From: Chloroflexota bacterium
Lineage (GTDB): Bacteria > Chloroflexota > Dehalococcoidia > Lucifugimonadales > UBA3495
NCBI GenBank assembly: GCA_028875055.1
Contig: JAPPGG010000044.1
Span: forward strand, 62,001 to 126,000
DNA: 64,000 bases
Direction of reading: 5' to 3'
A model generated the notes under the pieces. The model made no database searches. It had not been told where the DNA came from and saw only the letters and a list, made by a program, of their open reading frames with translations. Numbering within the stretch: the stretch's first letter is position 1; every line of letters begins with the position of its first letter. Shown here piece by piece: positions 53,878 to 61,082 of this stretch. A program made the translations under genes and the position numbers.

Positions 53878-54975
53878 TCAGGCGATTCTCACCTTTTCCA
53901 GGGCTTCCAGGTCAAACTGCACGCCGTGGCCCGGGTCTTCGGTGGGGGTGAACCTGCCATTCTCCGGGAGTACCGGGTTCAGGATATAGCCGGTATTGTT
54001 CAGGTTAAGTGTAGGCAGGTGTTCGACCAGGTAACCGTTTGCCGCCCCGCAGCACAGGTGCATGGATATCTCCTCCACCAGGTGCGGCGCCATGGGCAAG
54101 TGGTAGGCGTCGGCCACTCGGGCGATGCGCATCCAGGGAGTTACTCCGCCTACGCGGCACACGTCGGCCTGTACGAACTGCACGGCGCCCCGCTGGAACA
54201 GGTCCAGAAAGCCCTCGGGCATCCATTCACCCTCGCCGGTGGCCAGGGAGGCGTTCACCGTTCCGCTCAACCTCTCGTAGCCGGCGTGGTCCTCGGCCAG
54301 GATGGGTTCCTCCAGCCAGAACAGGTTGAACTCCTCCATCGCCCGGGCCCGGGTGATGGCCTCCCCCACCGACCACCGCTGGTTGGCGTCCACCATCAGG
54401 GGAGTGTAGGGTCCGATGGCCTGGCGCACGGCCCGAAGGCGGTCCAGGTCCTCACCCATTCGTTCCCGGCCGATTTTGATCTTGACGCCCCAGTAGTCCT
54501 GGTCAACAAAGTTGGTGACCTGGTCCAGCAGGTCTTCGGTGGAATAGGCCAGGTCCAGGCCGCTCCCGTAGGCGGGAACGCTGTCCCGGTAGCCGCCCAG
54601 GATGCGAAACAGGGGCTTGCCCGCGGCCTTGCCCGCCACGTCCCACAATGCAATATCCAGGGGCGCCAGGGCCACGGTGGTCAGGCCGGACATAGTGATG
54701 TTGGGGAAGACGCTCTTCCACATGCGCTCGTAAAGGCGCTCGATGTATTCGGGGTCCTCGCCGACCAGCCGAGGCGCCAGGAGAGTGTCAATGGCTTCCT
54801 TCATGCCGCGGCCGCTGGTGCCGTGGCTGTAGGTCCAGCCAACGCCTTCAATGCCCTCGTCGGTATGGACGCGGGCCATCAGCAGGCTGGTGGCGTCAAT
54901 CTGCTGGGTGGAATTGGACAGCCCCGGCTGCCGCTGGATGCGATAGAGGGCTGTTTCTATCTTCTCAATACGCAA
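53878..54975 (-). CDS. Mandelate racemase/muconate lactonizing enzyme (enolase superfamily)
   Basis: MRIEKIETALYRI...GVKIKIGRERMGEDLDRLRAVRQAIGPYTPLMVDANQRWSVGEAITRARAMEEFNLFWLEEPILAEDHAGYERL. Confidence 0.92.
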   Translation of the reverse strand: MRIEKIETALYRIQRQPGLSNSTQQIDATSLLMARVHTDEGIEGVGWTYSHGTSGRGMKEAIDTLLAPRLVGEDPEYIERLYERMWKSVFPNITMSGLTTVALAPLDIALWDVAGKAAGKPLFRILGGYRDSVPAYGSGLDLAYSTEDLLDQVTNFVDQDYWGVKIKIGRERMGEDLDRLRAVRQAIGPYTPLMVDANQRWSVGEAITRARAMEEFNLFWLEEPILAEDHAGYERLSGTVNASLATGEGEWMPEGFLDLFQRGAVQFVQADVCRVGGVTPWMRIARVADAYHLPMAPHLVEEISMHLCCGAANGYLVEHLPTLNLNNTGYILNPVLPENGRFTPTEDPGHGVQFDLEALEKVRIA

Positions 54976-55149
54976 TGTTAGTCTCCTGGCGCCGGACGGC
55001 CTTCACCGGTAACTTAACCCGGGAGAAGCCGGAATTCGGACCCCTTCCTGTAGCAAGGCGCAGGTCCACAACAAGTCCTCCGGGTTCCTGATTTAAACCG
55101 GAGCTGCGCTACCAACCCGATGCGGGCAAACAGGGTTCGGCTAGCCCGA

Positions 55150-56010
55150 TTATGCCGGCGCGCCGGCCGGGGCCAGGCAGCGAGCGATGAAATTCTTGAT
55201 CAGGCCGGTGGCCCGGTCAGACTCGGGCCCTGGCATGTTGCCAAAGCCGTGCACTTGGTCCTGGAAATATTCCACCTGGATATCCCCGCCGGCGGACCGG
55301 TAAGCTTCCTCAAACCGCTGGGGGATGGACAGGGGCACGTTGTCGTCCCGGGTCCCCTGGATTATGAGGGTTGGCGGCAACACGACCTTTTCGGCCCGTT
55401 CCAGGATGTGCTGGGGGTTGCCCTCTTTCATGGCTTCCTGGTCGAGGAAGTAGGCCTCGGAGGAAGCGGCCAGCCGTTCGTTATTGGAGTCCTGGGCGTA
55501 GAGGTAGCGGGCGTAGGGGTCCAGAACCGGCCAGCAGCAAACTGTGTAGGCCACCGACGCGTCCTGGCTTTCGCCCTCCGGCAGTTGCAGCGCAACGTAC
55601 CTGGAGTCGCCGGGTCGCATGGCGGTCAGCATCAGGGTATGGCCGCCGCTGGAGCAACCCATGCCGCCCACTGTGTCCGGGTCGGCGTTGAACCGGGCTG
55701 CGTTGGCCTTCAGCCAGCGGATGGCGAAGTTGGTATCCTGCACCTGGGCAGGGTACGGATGTTCGGGAGACAGGCGGAAGTCAATGGCCGCGACAACTAT
55801 GCCGCTAGCGGCGAGGGCGCGGTTCATGACCTCGTCGGCGGTGCGGTCGCCCCGGTTCCATGCGCCGCCATGGACATCCACCAGGGCGGGGAAGGGACCG
55901 TCGCCCTGGGGCTGAAATATGGTGACCATCCATGGAGCCGTTCCGTCGTTTCGGTATTCCAGCTCGTTGACGTTTACTTCGTGCTGCTGGGAGGGATTGT
56001 AGTTGACCAT
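55150..56010 (-). CDS. Alpha/beta hydrolase (esterase/lipase-like)
   Basis: FPALVDVHGGAWNRGDR...MGCSSGGHTLMLTAMRPGD...LIIQGTRDDNVPLSIPQRFEEAY...VHGFGNMPG. Confidence 0.88.
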   Translation of the reverse strand: MVNYNPSQQHEVNVNELEYRNDGTAPWMVTIFQPQGDGPFPALVDVHGGAWNRGDRTADEVMNRALAASGIVVAAIDFRLSPEHPYPAQVQDTNFAIRWLKANAARFNADPDTVGGMGCSSGGHTLMLTAMRPGDSRYVALQLPEGESQDASVAYTVCCWPVLDPYARYLYAQDSNNERLAASSEAYFLDQEAMKEGNPQHILERAEKVVLPPTLIIQGTRDDNVPLSIPQRFEEAYRSAGGDIQVEYFQDQVHGFGNMPGPESDRATGLIKNFIARCLAPAGAPA

Positions 56011-56034
56011 TGTCTTTTCCTTTGGGAGCGGCGT

Positions 56035-56799
56035 TTAGATCAGCGCTTCCGGTGTGAATATTCCGTCCATGTCTTCGGCGGTAGCCCGGTCCTCAGGTGT
56101 AACACCCAGGCTGGTCTCCATGAACCAGTACACCTGCTTGAGGTGGTGAGTGCTGTGGCTGATGATGATGTTCAGCAGCTCCACCACGGTTACCTCGCCC
56201 CCGTAGTGTGCGGGAACGACGCGGTCGAAGGCCTCGGTGTTGTCGCTGTTAAGGAAATCCACAATGTCCTGGATGACGCCCTCGGCATATTCTGAGATTT
56301 CCTCGGGGGAGTTGACGCCAATCAGCCTTTCGCGGCAGGCCTGCATGTCGTCGGTAGTCATGCTGCCCGTCCGGTGGCTGATGTAGGCCAGTTCCGGGAA
56401 TGACATAATGTGGACAATGGTGTCCCGCAGGGTTTCGGGCCGCCAGGCGACCGGTTCCTTCAGCTGGTCGGGGCTTAGCTGCATGGTGGCACGGATGGCC
56501 GCATGAAGTATCCGGTCGTACTTGTCAGCCAGCCAGCTGGTCCTGCCGGACAAATCCACCTGGGCGTCCAGCTTTAGCGAGGCAATCAGTTTGCGGGGGA
56601 AGTAGCCGATGATGATCTCATAGTCATCAATCACGGTCACCGGGGCCGATTTCACCCCTCGACTTTCCAGGTACTGCTGGGCCGCGGGTTCGCTGGCGAT
56701 GTCGTGGTGCTCATACTGAACACCGTTGGACGTCAGGAACTCTTCCAACGTCCGGCAGCTGAATCAACCAGGGTTGGTGTAAACGTGAACGCTTGTCAT
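56035..56799 (-). CDS. Candidate selenoprotein: N-terminal glutaredoxin-like domain (G-U-F-S-C) fused to DinB-superfamily domain
   Basis: Reading through UGA at complement(56764..56766): MTSVHVYTNPG-U-FSCRTLEEFLTSNGVQYEHHDIASEPAAQQYLESRGVKSAPVTVIDDYEIIIGYFPRKLIASLKLD + DinB-like region (RETLRDTIVHIMSFPELAY...IISHSTHHLKQVYWFME). GGAG 7 nt upstream of ATG 56799. The supplied ORF track has only the fragment from 56748. Confidence 0.85.
56728..56753 (-). promoter_or_regulatory. Putative bacterial SECIS hairpin downstream of UGA 56764-56766
   Basis: Minus strand: GGACGT-T-GGAA-GAG-TTCC-TG-ACGTCC; 6 bp + internal 1x2 loop + 4 bp, apical loop GAG starting 22 nt after UGA. Confidence 0.75.
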
Positions 56800-57025
56800 A
56801 CTGTTTCTCCGGCTGGGTCTGTATTGATGCCAGAATAGCGGAATCGCCGGGTTGCCGCAAGCAAGGGACAGGCGAGGAGTACAGGGCTCGCGTAGTGCCT
56901 CTCGCCGCCGCGCTCCTGGATGGCGGCGGTATAGTATAATTGGCGGGCACAGACCCCCGGAGTTTTCGGGAGGCCAGCCCCCAGGGGGCGGCCATCCGCC
57001 ACCGAGTTGTCAGGAGCAACCAGAC

Positions 57026-57988
57026 ATGGATGAGGAAATCCTGGTACTCGACCAGAAACCCAATGCCCGCTTCCTTATAGCGGGCTGGCGCCGCCAGTGG
57101 TCCGATGGCGGAGGCATATCCAGCGGGCTTCCCCAGTATCTCATTGACCAGTTTGGGGCCACGAAGATAGGGCAGATGGGGAAGTCCATCGAGTCCCTCT
57201 GCTACCCCTTCCAGGTTGCCGGCACCCATGATTCCTACCGGCCGGCCTGCGCCTTTGACGAAGGACTGCCCAGCGTTGCCATGCACTGGGACAATGACTT
57301 CTACGACGCGGGCAGCGGCCTGATTATTTTCATGGGGGAAGAGCCGTGGTTCGAGATGGACCTGTACGGCCAGGCCTTTTTCCAGGCGGTCCGGGAGCTG
57401 GGTGTGGAGCAGACGGTAACGGTGGAGGGCTACAACGGCCCCGCGCCCCCTGACCTGGAGCGGCGGGTAGGGTGCGTGTACAGCCGGGCCGATATGAAAG
57501 AGGACCTGGAAAAGTTTGGCATCCAGTTTTCCAGCTACGGCAGCGGCGGAAGGCAAGGGCCCACCGTGGGGATGGCCCTGGTAAATATGGCCCATTTTTC
57601 TCATCCGGACCTGAGGGTTTTCCGGCTGGGAGCCATGGCGCCCATGTATCCCTTTACCACCCAGGGCAACCGCCAGGTGGGCATAGTGACGGACTACCGG
57701 TCATTCTTCGACATCATGCGGCGAATCAAGGCCATGTTCGGCCTGGACATTGACCTGACCGACCTGGAAACGAGGGGGAATGTGGAGTCGCAGCGGCTGC
57801 AGGAGACGCTGGAACGCATTTCAAACTCCAACGCGGAAGCCAAGGGCATTATCGATAAGGTGCGGGAGGACTACAGGTTCGAGCCCTTCCGGAATCCGGT
57901 GGACATAGACCAGGGATTGGGACGGGCGCTCGATGATATATTGCGCAATCTTCCTGACTCCCCGGAGCAATCGGAGGAGCGGGGTTAG
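57026..57988 (+). CDS. PAC2-family protein
   Basis: ARFLIAGWRRQWSDGGGISSGLPQYLIDQFGATKIGQM...GSGLIIFMGEEPWFEMDLYGQAFFQAVRELGVEQTVTVEGYNGP. Confidence 0.75.
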   Translation: MDEEILVLDQKPNARFLIAGWRRQWSDGGGISSGLPQYLIDQFGATKIGQMGKSIESLCYPFQVAGTHDSYRPACAFDEGLPSVAMHWDNDFYDAGSGLIIFMGEEPWFEMDLYGQAFFQAVRELGVEQTVTVEGYNGPAPPDLERRVGCVYSRADMKEDLEKFGIQFSSYGSGGRQGPTVGMALVNMAHFSHPDLRVFRLGAMAPMYPFTTQGNRQVGIVTDYRSFFDIMRRIKAMFGLDIDLTDLETRGNVESQRLQETLERISNSNAEAKGIIDKVREDYRFEPFRNPVDIDQGLGRALDDILRNLPDSPEQSEERG

Positions 57989-58054
57989 TCCGGCTGTCCG
58001 AAACTGTCCCAGCCTAAGTCACCGAAATTTCAACAGACATATCGGAGGATCCAA

Positions 58055-58837
58055 TTGCGCCTTGAGGGAAAAACCGCGCTGATAACCGGGGCCAGCCGGA
58101 ATATAGGACGTGAGACGGCCCTGACCTTTGCCCGGGAGGGGGCCGACCTGGCCCTTTCCTCGTTGCAGAGCCCCCAGGAACTGGAGGAGGTTGCCGCCGA
58201 GTGCCGGGAGCTGGGGGTCAGGACTTTCACGGCCACCGCGGACATTGCGGAGGGAGACCAGTGCCGGAAGCTGGTTGGAGACGCCGTGGATGCCCTGGGG
58301 AAAATCGATGTGCTGGTCAGCAACGCAGCCGTCCGTCCCCACCATCCCCTGCTCACCGTCACCGATGAAGACTGGCACCGGGTGTTTGCCATAAACCTGC
58401 ACTCCACCTTTTACCTGTCCAAGGCGGTGTTGCCGGGCATGATGGAACGGGAGACGGGCAGCATTATCGGGATAGGTGGTATGGCGGCCATAACGGGACG
58501 GCCCGATACCTCAACGGTTACCGCCGCCAAGACCGGGCTGTGGGGTTTCATACGCGCCGTTGCGGCGGAGTTTGCCCAGTACAACATCCGGGCCAACATG
58601 GTAAACCCCGGGACTATCGATACTTCCCGGCGCAATCCCGAATGGTTCGCCAGGGAGTCCCGGCGCCCGACGGGGACCGACGATCAACTGCGCCGTATTC
58701 CCCTTGGCCGCCAGGGCACCATCTACGACATTGCCAACGCCTGCCTCTTCCTGGCGTCCGACGAGTCTTCTTACATAACGGGTGACCAGCTGAACGTGGT
58801 AGGCGGGCGGTACATGGTGGCAGCCCCTTCCGACTAG
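58055..58837 (+). CDS. Short-chain dehydrogenase/reductase
   Basis: TTG start. MRLEGKTALITGASRNIGRETALTFAREGADLALSS...DVLVSNAAVRPHHPLL; C-terminal ASDESSYITGDQLNVVGGRYM. The catalytic region is IGIGGMAAITGRPDTSTVTAAKTGLWGF rather than canonical YxxxK. Confidence 0.88.
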   Translation: MRLEGKTALITGASRNIGRETALTFAREGADLALSSLQSPQELEEVAAECRELGVRTFTATADIAEGDQCRKLVGDAVDALGKIDVLVSNAAVRPHHPLLTVTDEDWHRVFAINLHSTFYLSKAVLPGMMERETGSIIGIGGMAAITGRPDTSTVTAAKTGLWGFIRAVAAEFAQYNIRANMVNPGTIDTSRRNPEWFARESRRPTGTDDQLRRIPLGRQGTIYDIANACLFLASDESSYITGDQLNVVGGRYMVAAPSD

Positions 58838-58891
58838 CCCGACGATGCCATCAATCCCGGGCCGCTTTCCCGTAAGAGTGGAGGTTGAACA

Positions 58892-59308
58892 TTGGCAGAC
58901 ACTGAACGAAAGGTAGTGAGCACCGATCTGGCTCCCGCGCCGCTGGGCGCCTACTCGCAGGCCATCAGGGTTAAGGCGGGTGAGTTGCTCTATATTGCGG
59001 GCCAGGTGGGCGTGGACAGGGACGGCAACCTGCCGGGGGATGGCGGGATGGCAGCGCAAACCCGCCAGGTGTACGAGAATTTGCGCGGCATTCTGGATTC
59101 CGTGGGGGCGTCATTCAGCGACGTGGTGGAGTTTACCACCTACGTGGTGGGCCGCGAGTCGGTGCAGCCCTTCATGGCCGCCCGGGCCGAAATCTTTCCC
59201 TCCCTGTTTCCCGACGGGGACTATCCGCCCAATACCCTGCTGGTAATCAGCGGGCTGGTGAGGGAGGAGTTCCTGGTGGAGATCAAGGCGGTCGCCGCCC
59301 TGCCCTGA
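58892..59308 (+). CDS. RidA-family protein
   Basis: LAPAPLGAYSQAIRVKAGELLYIAGQVGVDRDGNLPGDGGMAAQTRQVYENLRGILDSVGASFSDVVEFTTYVVG. Confidence 0.92.
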   Translation: MADTERKVVSTDLAPAPLGAYSQAIRVKAGELLYIAGQVGVDRDGNLPGDGGMAAQTRQVYENLRGILDSVGASFSDVVEFTTYVVGRESVQPFMAARAEIFPSLFPDGDYPPNTLLVISGLVREEFLVEIKAVAALP

Positions 59309-59349
59309 AGTCGATTTCGTGAACATTACCGTAAGGACATGCAATTGGG

Positions 59350-59691
59350 GTGAATGAACTAAACCAGCTTCCCTCCGAATCCGATCCGGCTACCCTGGAG
59401 GCAATTCATGGGTTGTTCCAGGAAGCCGTTGCCGACGATTCTTCCCTCTCTCTTCTGAGGGGCTTCAAGGTGGACTTTTCCGGAAATCCGGACTTCCACA
59501 AAGTTTACCTGGCAGTCCGGTGCCACTGCGGCACTGCCGGTCTCATCAGCGTTGAGGTCGCCATGGACAAGACGTTTCCCCAAGTGAGGGAAGCTATGCC
59601 CAGCCTTCTCGAAAACGTTCAGATCAAGGCCGCCATGTTCAGGAATATGTCCTGCGAAATGCACACTCGAATGAGACAAGGTAAGATATAA
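59350..59691 (+). CDS. Conserved-looking hypothetical protein, 113 aa, immediately upstream of the Sec-FTR gene
   Basis: GTG start. ...FHKVYLAVRCHCGTAGLISVEVAMDKTFPQVREAMPSLLENVQIKAAMFRNMSCEMHTRMRQGKI. Confidence 0.6.
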   Translation: MNELNQLPSESDPATLEAIHGLFQEAVADDSSLSLLRGFKVDFSGNPDFHKVYLAVRCHCGTAGLISVEVAMDKTFPQVREAMPSLLENVQIKAAMFRNMSCEMHTRMRQGKI

Positions 59692-59773
59692 TATAGGCGT
59701 TATAACCACTTGCGCGCAGGCTTCCCTGATTTCTACACATGACAGCCGGCAAGTTTACCAGGGGGAACCCGGA

Positions 59774-60193
59774 TTGCAGCGAAAATTGACCTTTGAACAG
59801 GCCCTGAAGGGGGCCAAGGCCTTCTCAGAAAAATATGTGGAGCGCGGACCTTACGAATTTTTCCCGGAGCCGGAGGTAGTCGAGGTGGTACAGCAGGGGC
59901 TGGCCGAAAACCAGGTTAACCACGGTTACCGCTACTGCCCTTGAATGCCCCTGAGCGGCGATCCCGTTGAGGACCGCAAAAAGATCTGCCCCTGCGACCG
60001 GCACCACGAAGACATTAAGCGGGACGGCTTTTGCATTTGAATGTTCTTCGTAAGCGAAGAGTTTCTTCGCAAGTATGAACAGGGCGAGGACTTTGTCCAG
60101 ACCATTGATGAAGCGGTTAAGCCCGGAGAAGGCCTGTTTGACCAGGACTACCAGTCCAAGGCCGACTTCAAGGGTTCCCAGGAAAGCTCCTAG
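59774..60193 (+). CDS. Candidate double-selenocysteine ferredoxin:thioredoxin reductase catalytic-subunit-like protein
   Basis: TTG start with AGGGGG 8 nt upstream. Translation with UGA as U: MQRKLTFEQALKGAKAFSEKYVERGPYEFFPEPEVVEVVQQGLAENQVNHGYRYCPUMPLSGDPVEDRKKICPCDRHHEDIKRDGFCIUMFFVSEEFLRKYEQGEDFVQTIDEAVKPGEGLFDQDYQSKADFKGSQESS*. UGAs at 59942-59944 (U57) and 60038-60040 (U89); TAG stop. Motif order CPU-N14-CPC-N12-CIU matches FTR CPC/CPC/CHC spacing. Absent from the supplied ORF track. Confidence 0.88.
59950..59972 (+). promoter_or_regulatory. Putative bacterial SECIS hairpin for the first FTR UGA
   Basis: CCT-G-AGCGG-CGATC-CCGTT-G-AGG, one G.G mismatch; loop CGATC starts 15 nt after UGA, G at loop position 2. 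Confidence 0.6.
60054..60070 (+). promoter_or_regulatory. Putative bacterial SECIS hairpin for the second FTR UGA
   Basis: GCGAAG-AGTTT-CTTCGC, perfect 6-bp stem; loop AGUUU starts 20 nt after UGA, GU at positions 2-3. Confidence 0.68.
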
Positions 60194-60235
60194 TTTTCCG
60201 ACCAACTATTCCGGTAGGTTCAAGGAGATCTGTAA

Positions 60236-60472
60236 ATGGACATCACCGTTTATACTTCCGCTGGTTGAGGCCCCTGCCACATGGTGAAAGTGTATCTTTC
60301 ACGCAAGGGACTGGAATTCACCGAAAGAAACGTATCTGAGGACCAGGACGCGCTGGACTCACTGCTGGCCCTGGGAATCCGGAGCACGCCGGTGACCGTT
60401 ATCGGCGATCAGAATGTGGTGGGATACAGCCCGCCCAAGCTGGAAGCCGCCATCAAGGCAGCCAGCGCCTGA
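60236..60472 (+). CDS. Candidate selenoprotein glutaredoxin/NrdH-like redoxin (G-U-G-P-C)
   Basis: AAGGAG 8 nt upstream of ATG 60236. MDITVYTSAG-U-GPCHMVKVYLSRKGLEFTERNVSEDQDALDSLLALGIRSTPVTVIGDQNVVGYSPPKLEAAIKAASA*; UGA at 60266-60268. The supplied track shows only 60281..60472. Confidence 0.9.
60284..60302 (+). promoter_or_regulatory. Putative bacterial SECIS hairpin for the redoxin UGA
   Basis: GTGAAAG-TGTAT-CTTTCAC, perfect 7-bp stem; loop UGUAU starts 23 nt after UGA, GU at positions 2-3. Confidence 0.75.
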
Positions 60473-60579
60473 CCGCTCAGCAGCATTGCAATGACGAATG
60501 GGCAACCCGCATCGTAATTCCGGCTCAATGCCGGAGTCACGGGTGATTGCAGGCCCACCGATTCCGAGCGGTTGAACTG

Positions 60580-61017
60580 CTAGTAAAAGTCCTGCTTCCG
60601 AAAGTGGTCAACGACGGGTTGCATTATCTGGTCGTACAGCCGCTGACGGTCCTTCCAGCGAAAGAAGAGCCACCTCACCAGGAAGGGGGCGCCCTTGGAC
60701 TTGGGTTGCCACGTGATAATCCACTCCGTTCCGGCTGAAGTCGGGGTGAAAGTGTCGGTGCGGTCGGCCCAGTCAGAGTCCAGGTGCTTCATATCCCGCA
60801 GGTGCGGCGGTTCGAAAGTGTAGAGCAGGCGGGCCTCGACTCCCTCGCTATTGGTGCTGCAGAAAGTGTAGTCCCGGCCGTCCTGGTGCTCCAGCCGGCC
60901 ATACTTGGATTCAAGCTGGCGGTTGTCGGGCGCGCCTTGCGCCGGATAAGAAGTCACGTGGGTAAAGACTGCCGCCGGCTCCGCAGGCACCTGGGCTGAA
61001 ATAGTGATCTTGGGCAT
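60580..61017 (-). CDS. SRPBCC/polyketide cyclase-like protein
   Basis: MPKITISAQVPAEPAAVFTHVTSYP...GRLEHQDGRDYTFCSTNSEG...TPTSAGTEWIITWQPKSKGA. Confidence 0.68.
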   Translation of the reverse strand: MPKITISAQVPAEPAAVFTHVTSYPAQGAPDNRQLESKYGRLEHQDGRDYTFCSTNSEGVEARLLYTFEPPHLRDMKHLDSDWADRTDTFTPTSAGTEWIITWQPKSKGAPFLVRWLFFRWKDRQRLYDQIMQPVVDHFRKQDFY

Positions 61018-61082
61018 TTGTTCCTCAAGGGTGCGCCCGCGACAGGCGCACCCCTTTGCTTTCCGGATGGTTGGCGAAGTCG

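Noticed and set aside
58055-58837. SDR as a functional partner of the Sec relay
   Set aside because: Adjacent only; it is a generic SDR (with a non-canonical catalytic segment) common in such genomes, and nothing in the sequence links it to selenium chemistry.
56764-60268. The four UGAs as sequencing errors or pseudogene mutations
   Set aside because: Flanking reading frames are intact for the full expected domains, each UGA sits on a redox Cys position, and each has an adjacent SECIS-like hairpin. Read-level confirmation is still needed.
60075-60287. 70-aa plus ORF overlapping the end of the Sec-FTR and start of the Sec-redoxin
   Set aside because: Different frame from both, no recognisable domain, and it crosses the intergenic SD; it is a by-product of missing the UGA-containing genes.
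60281-60472. 63-aa ORF starting MVKVYLSRKG
   Set aside because: It is a fragment of the redoxin gene beginning after the UGA; the true start with SD is ATG 60236.
56035-60472. Genome-wide UGA reassignment (to Trp or Gly)
   Set aside because: UGA is used as a normal stop in this window (pyrD, RidA and the redoxin gene itself end in TGA), and the recoded positions align to Cys rather than Trp/Gly.
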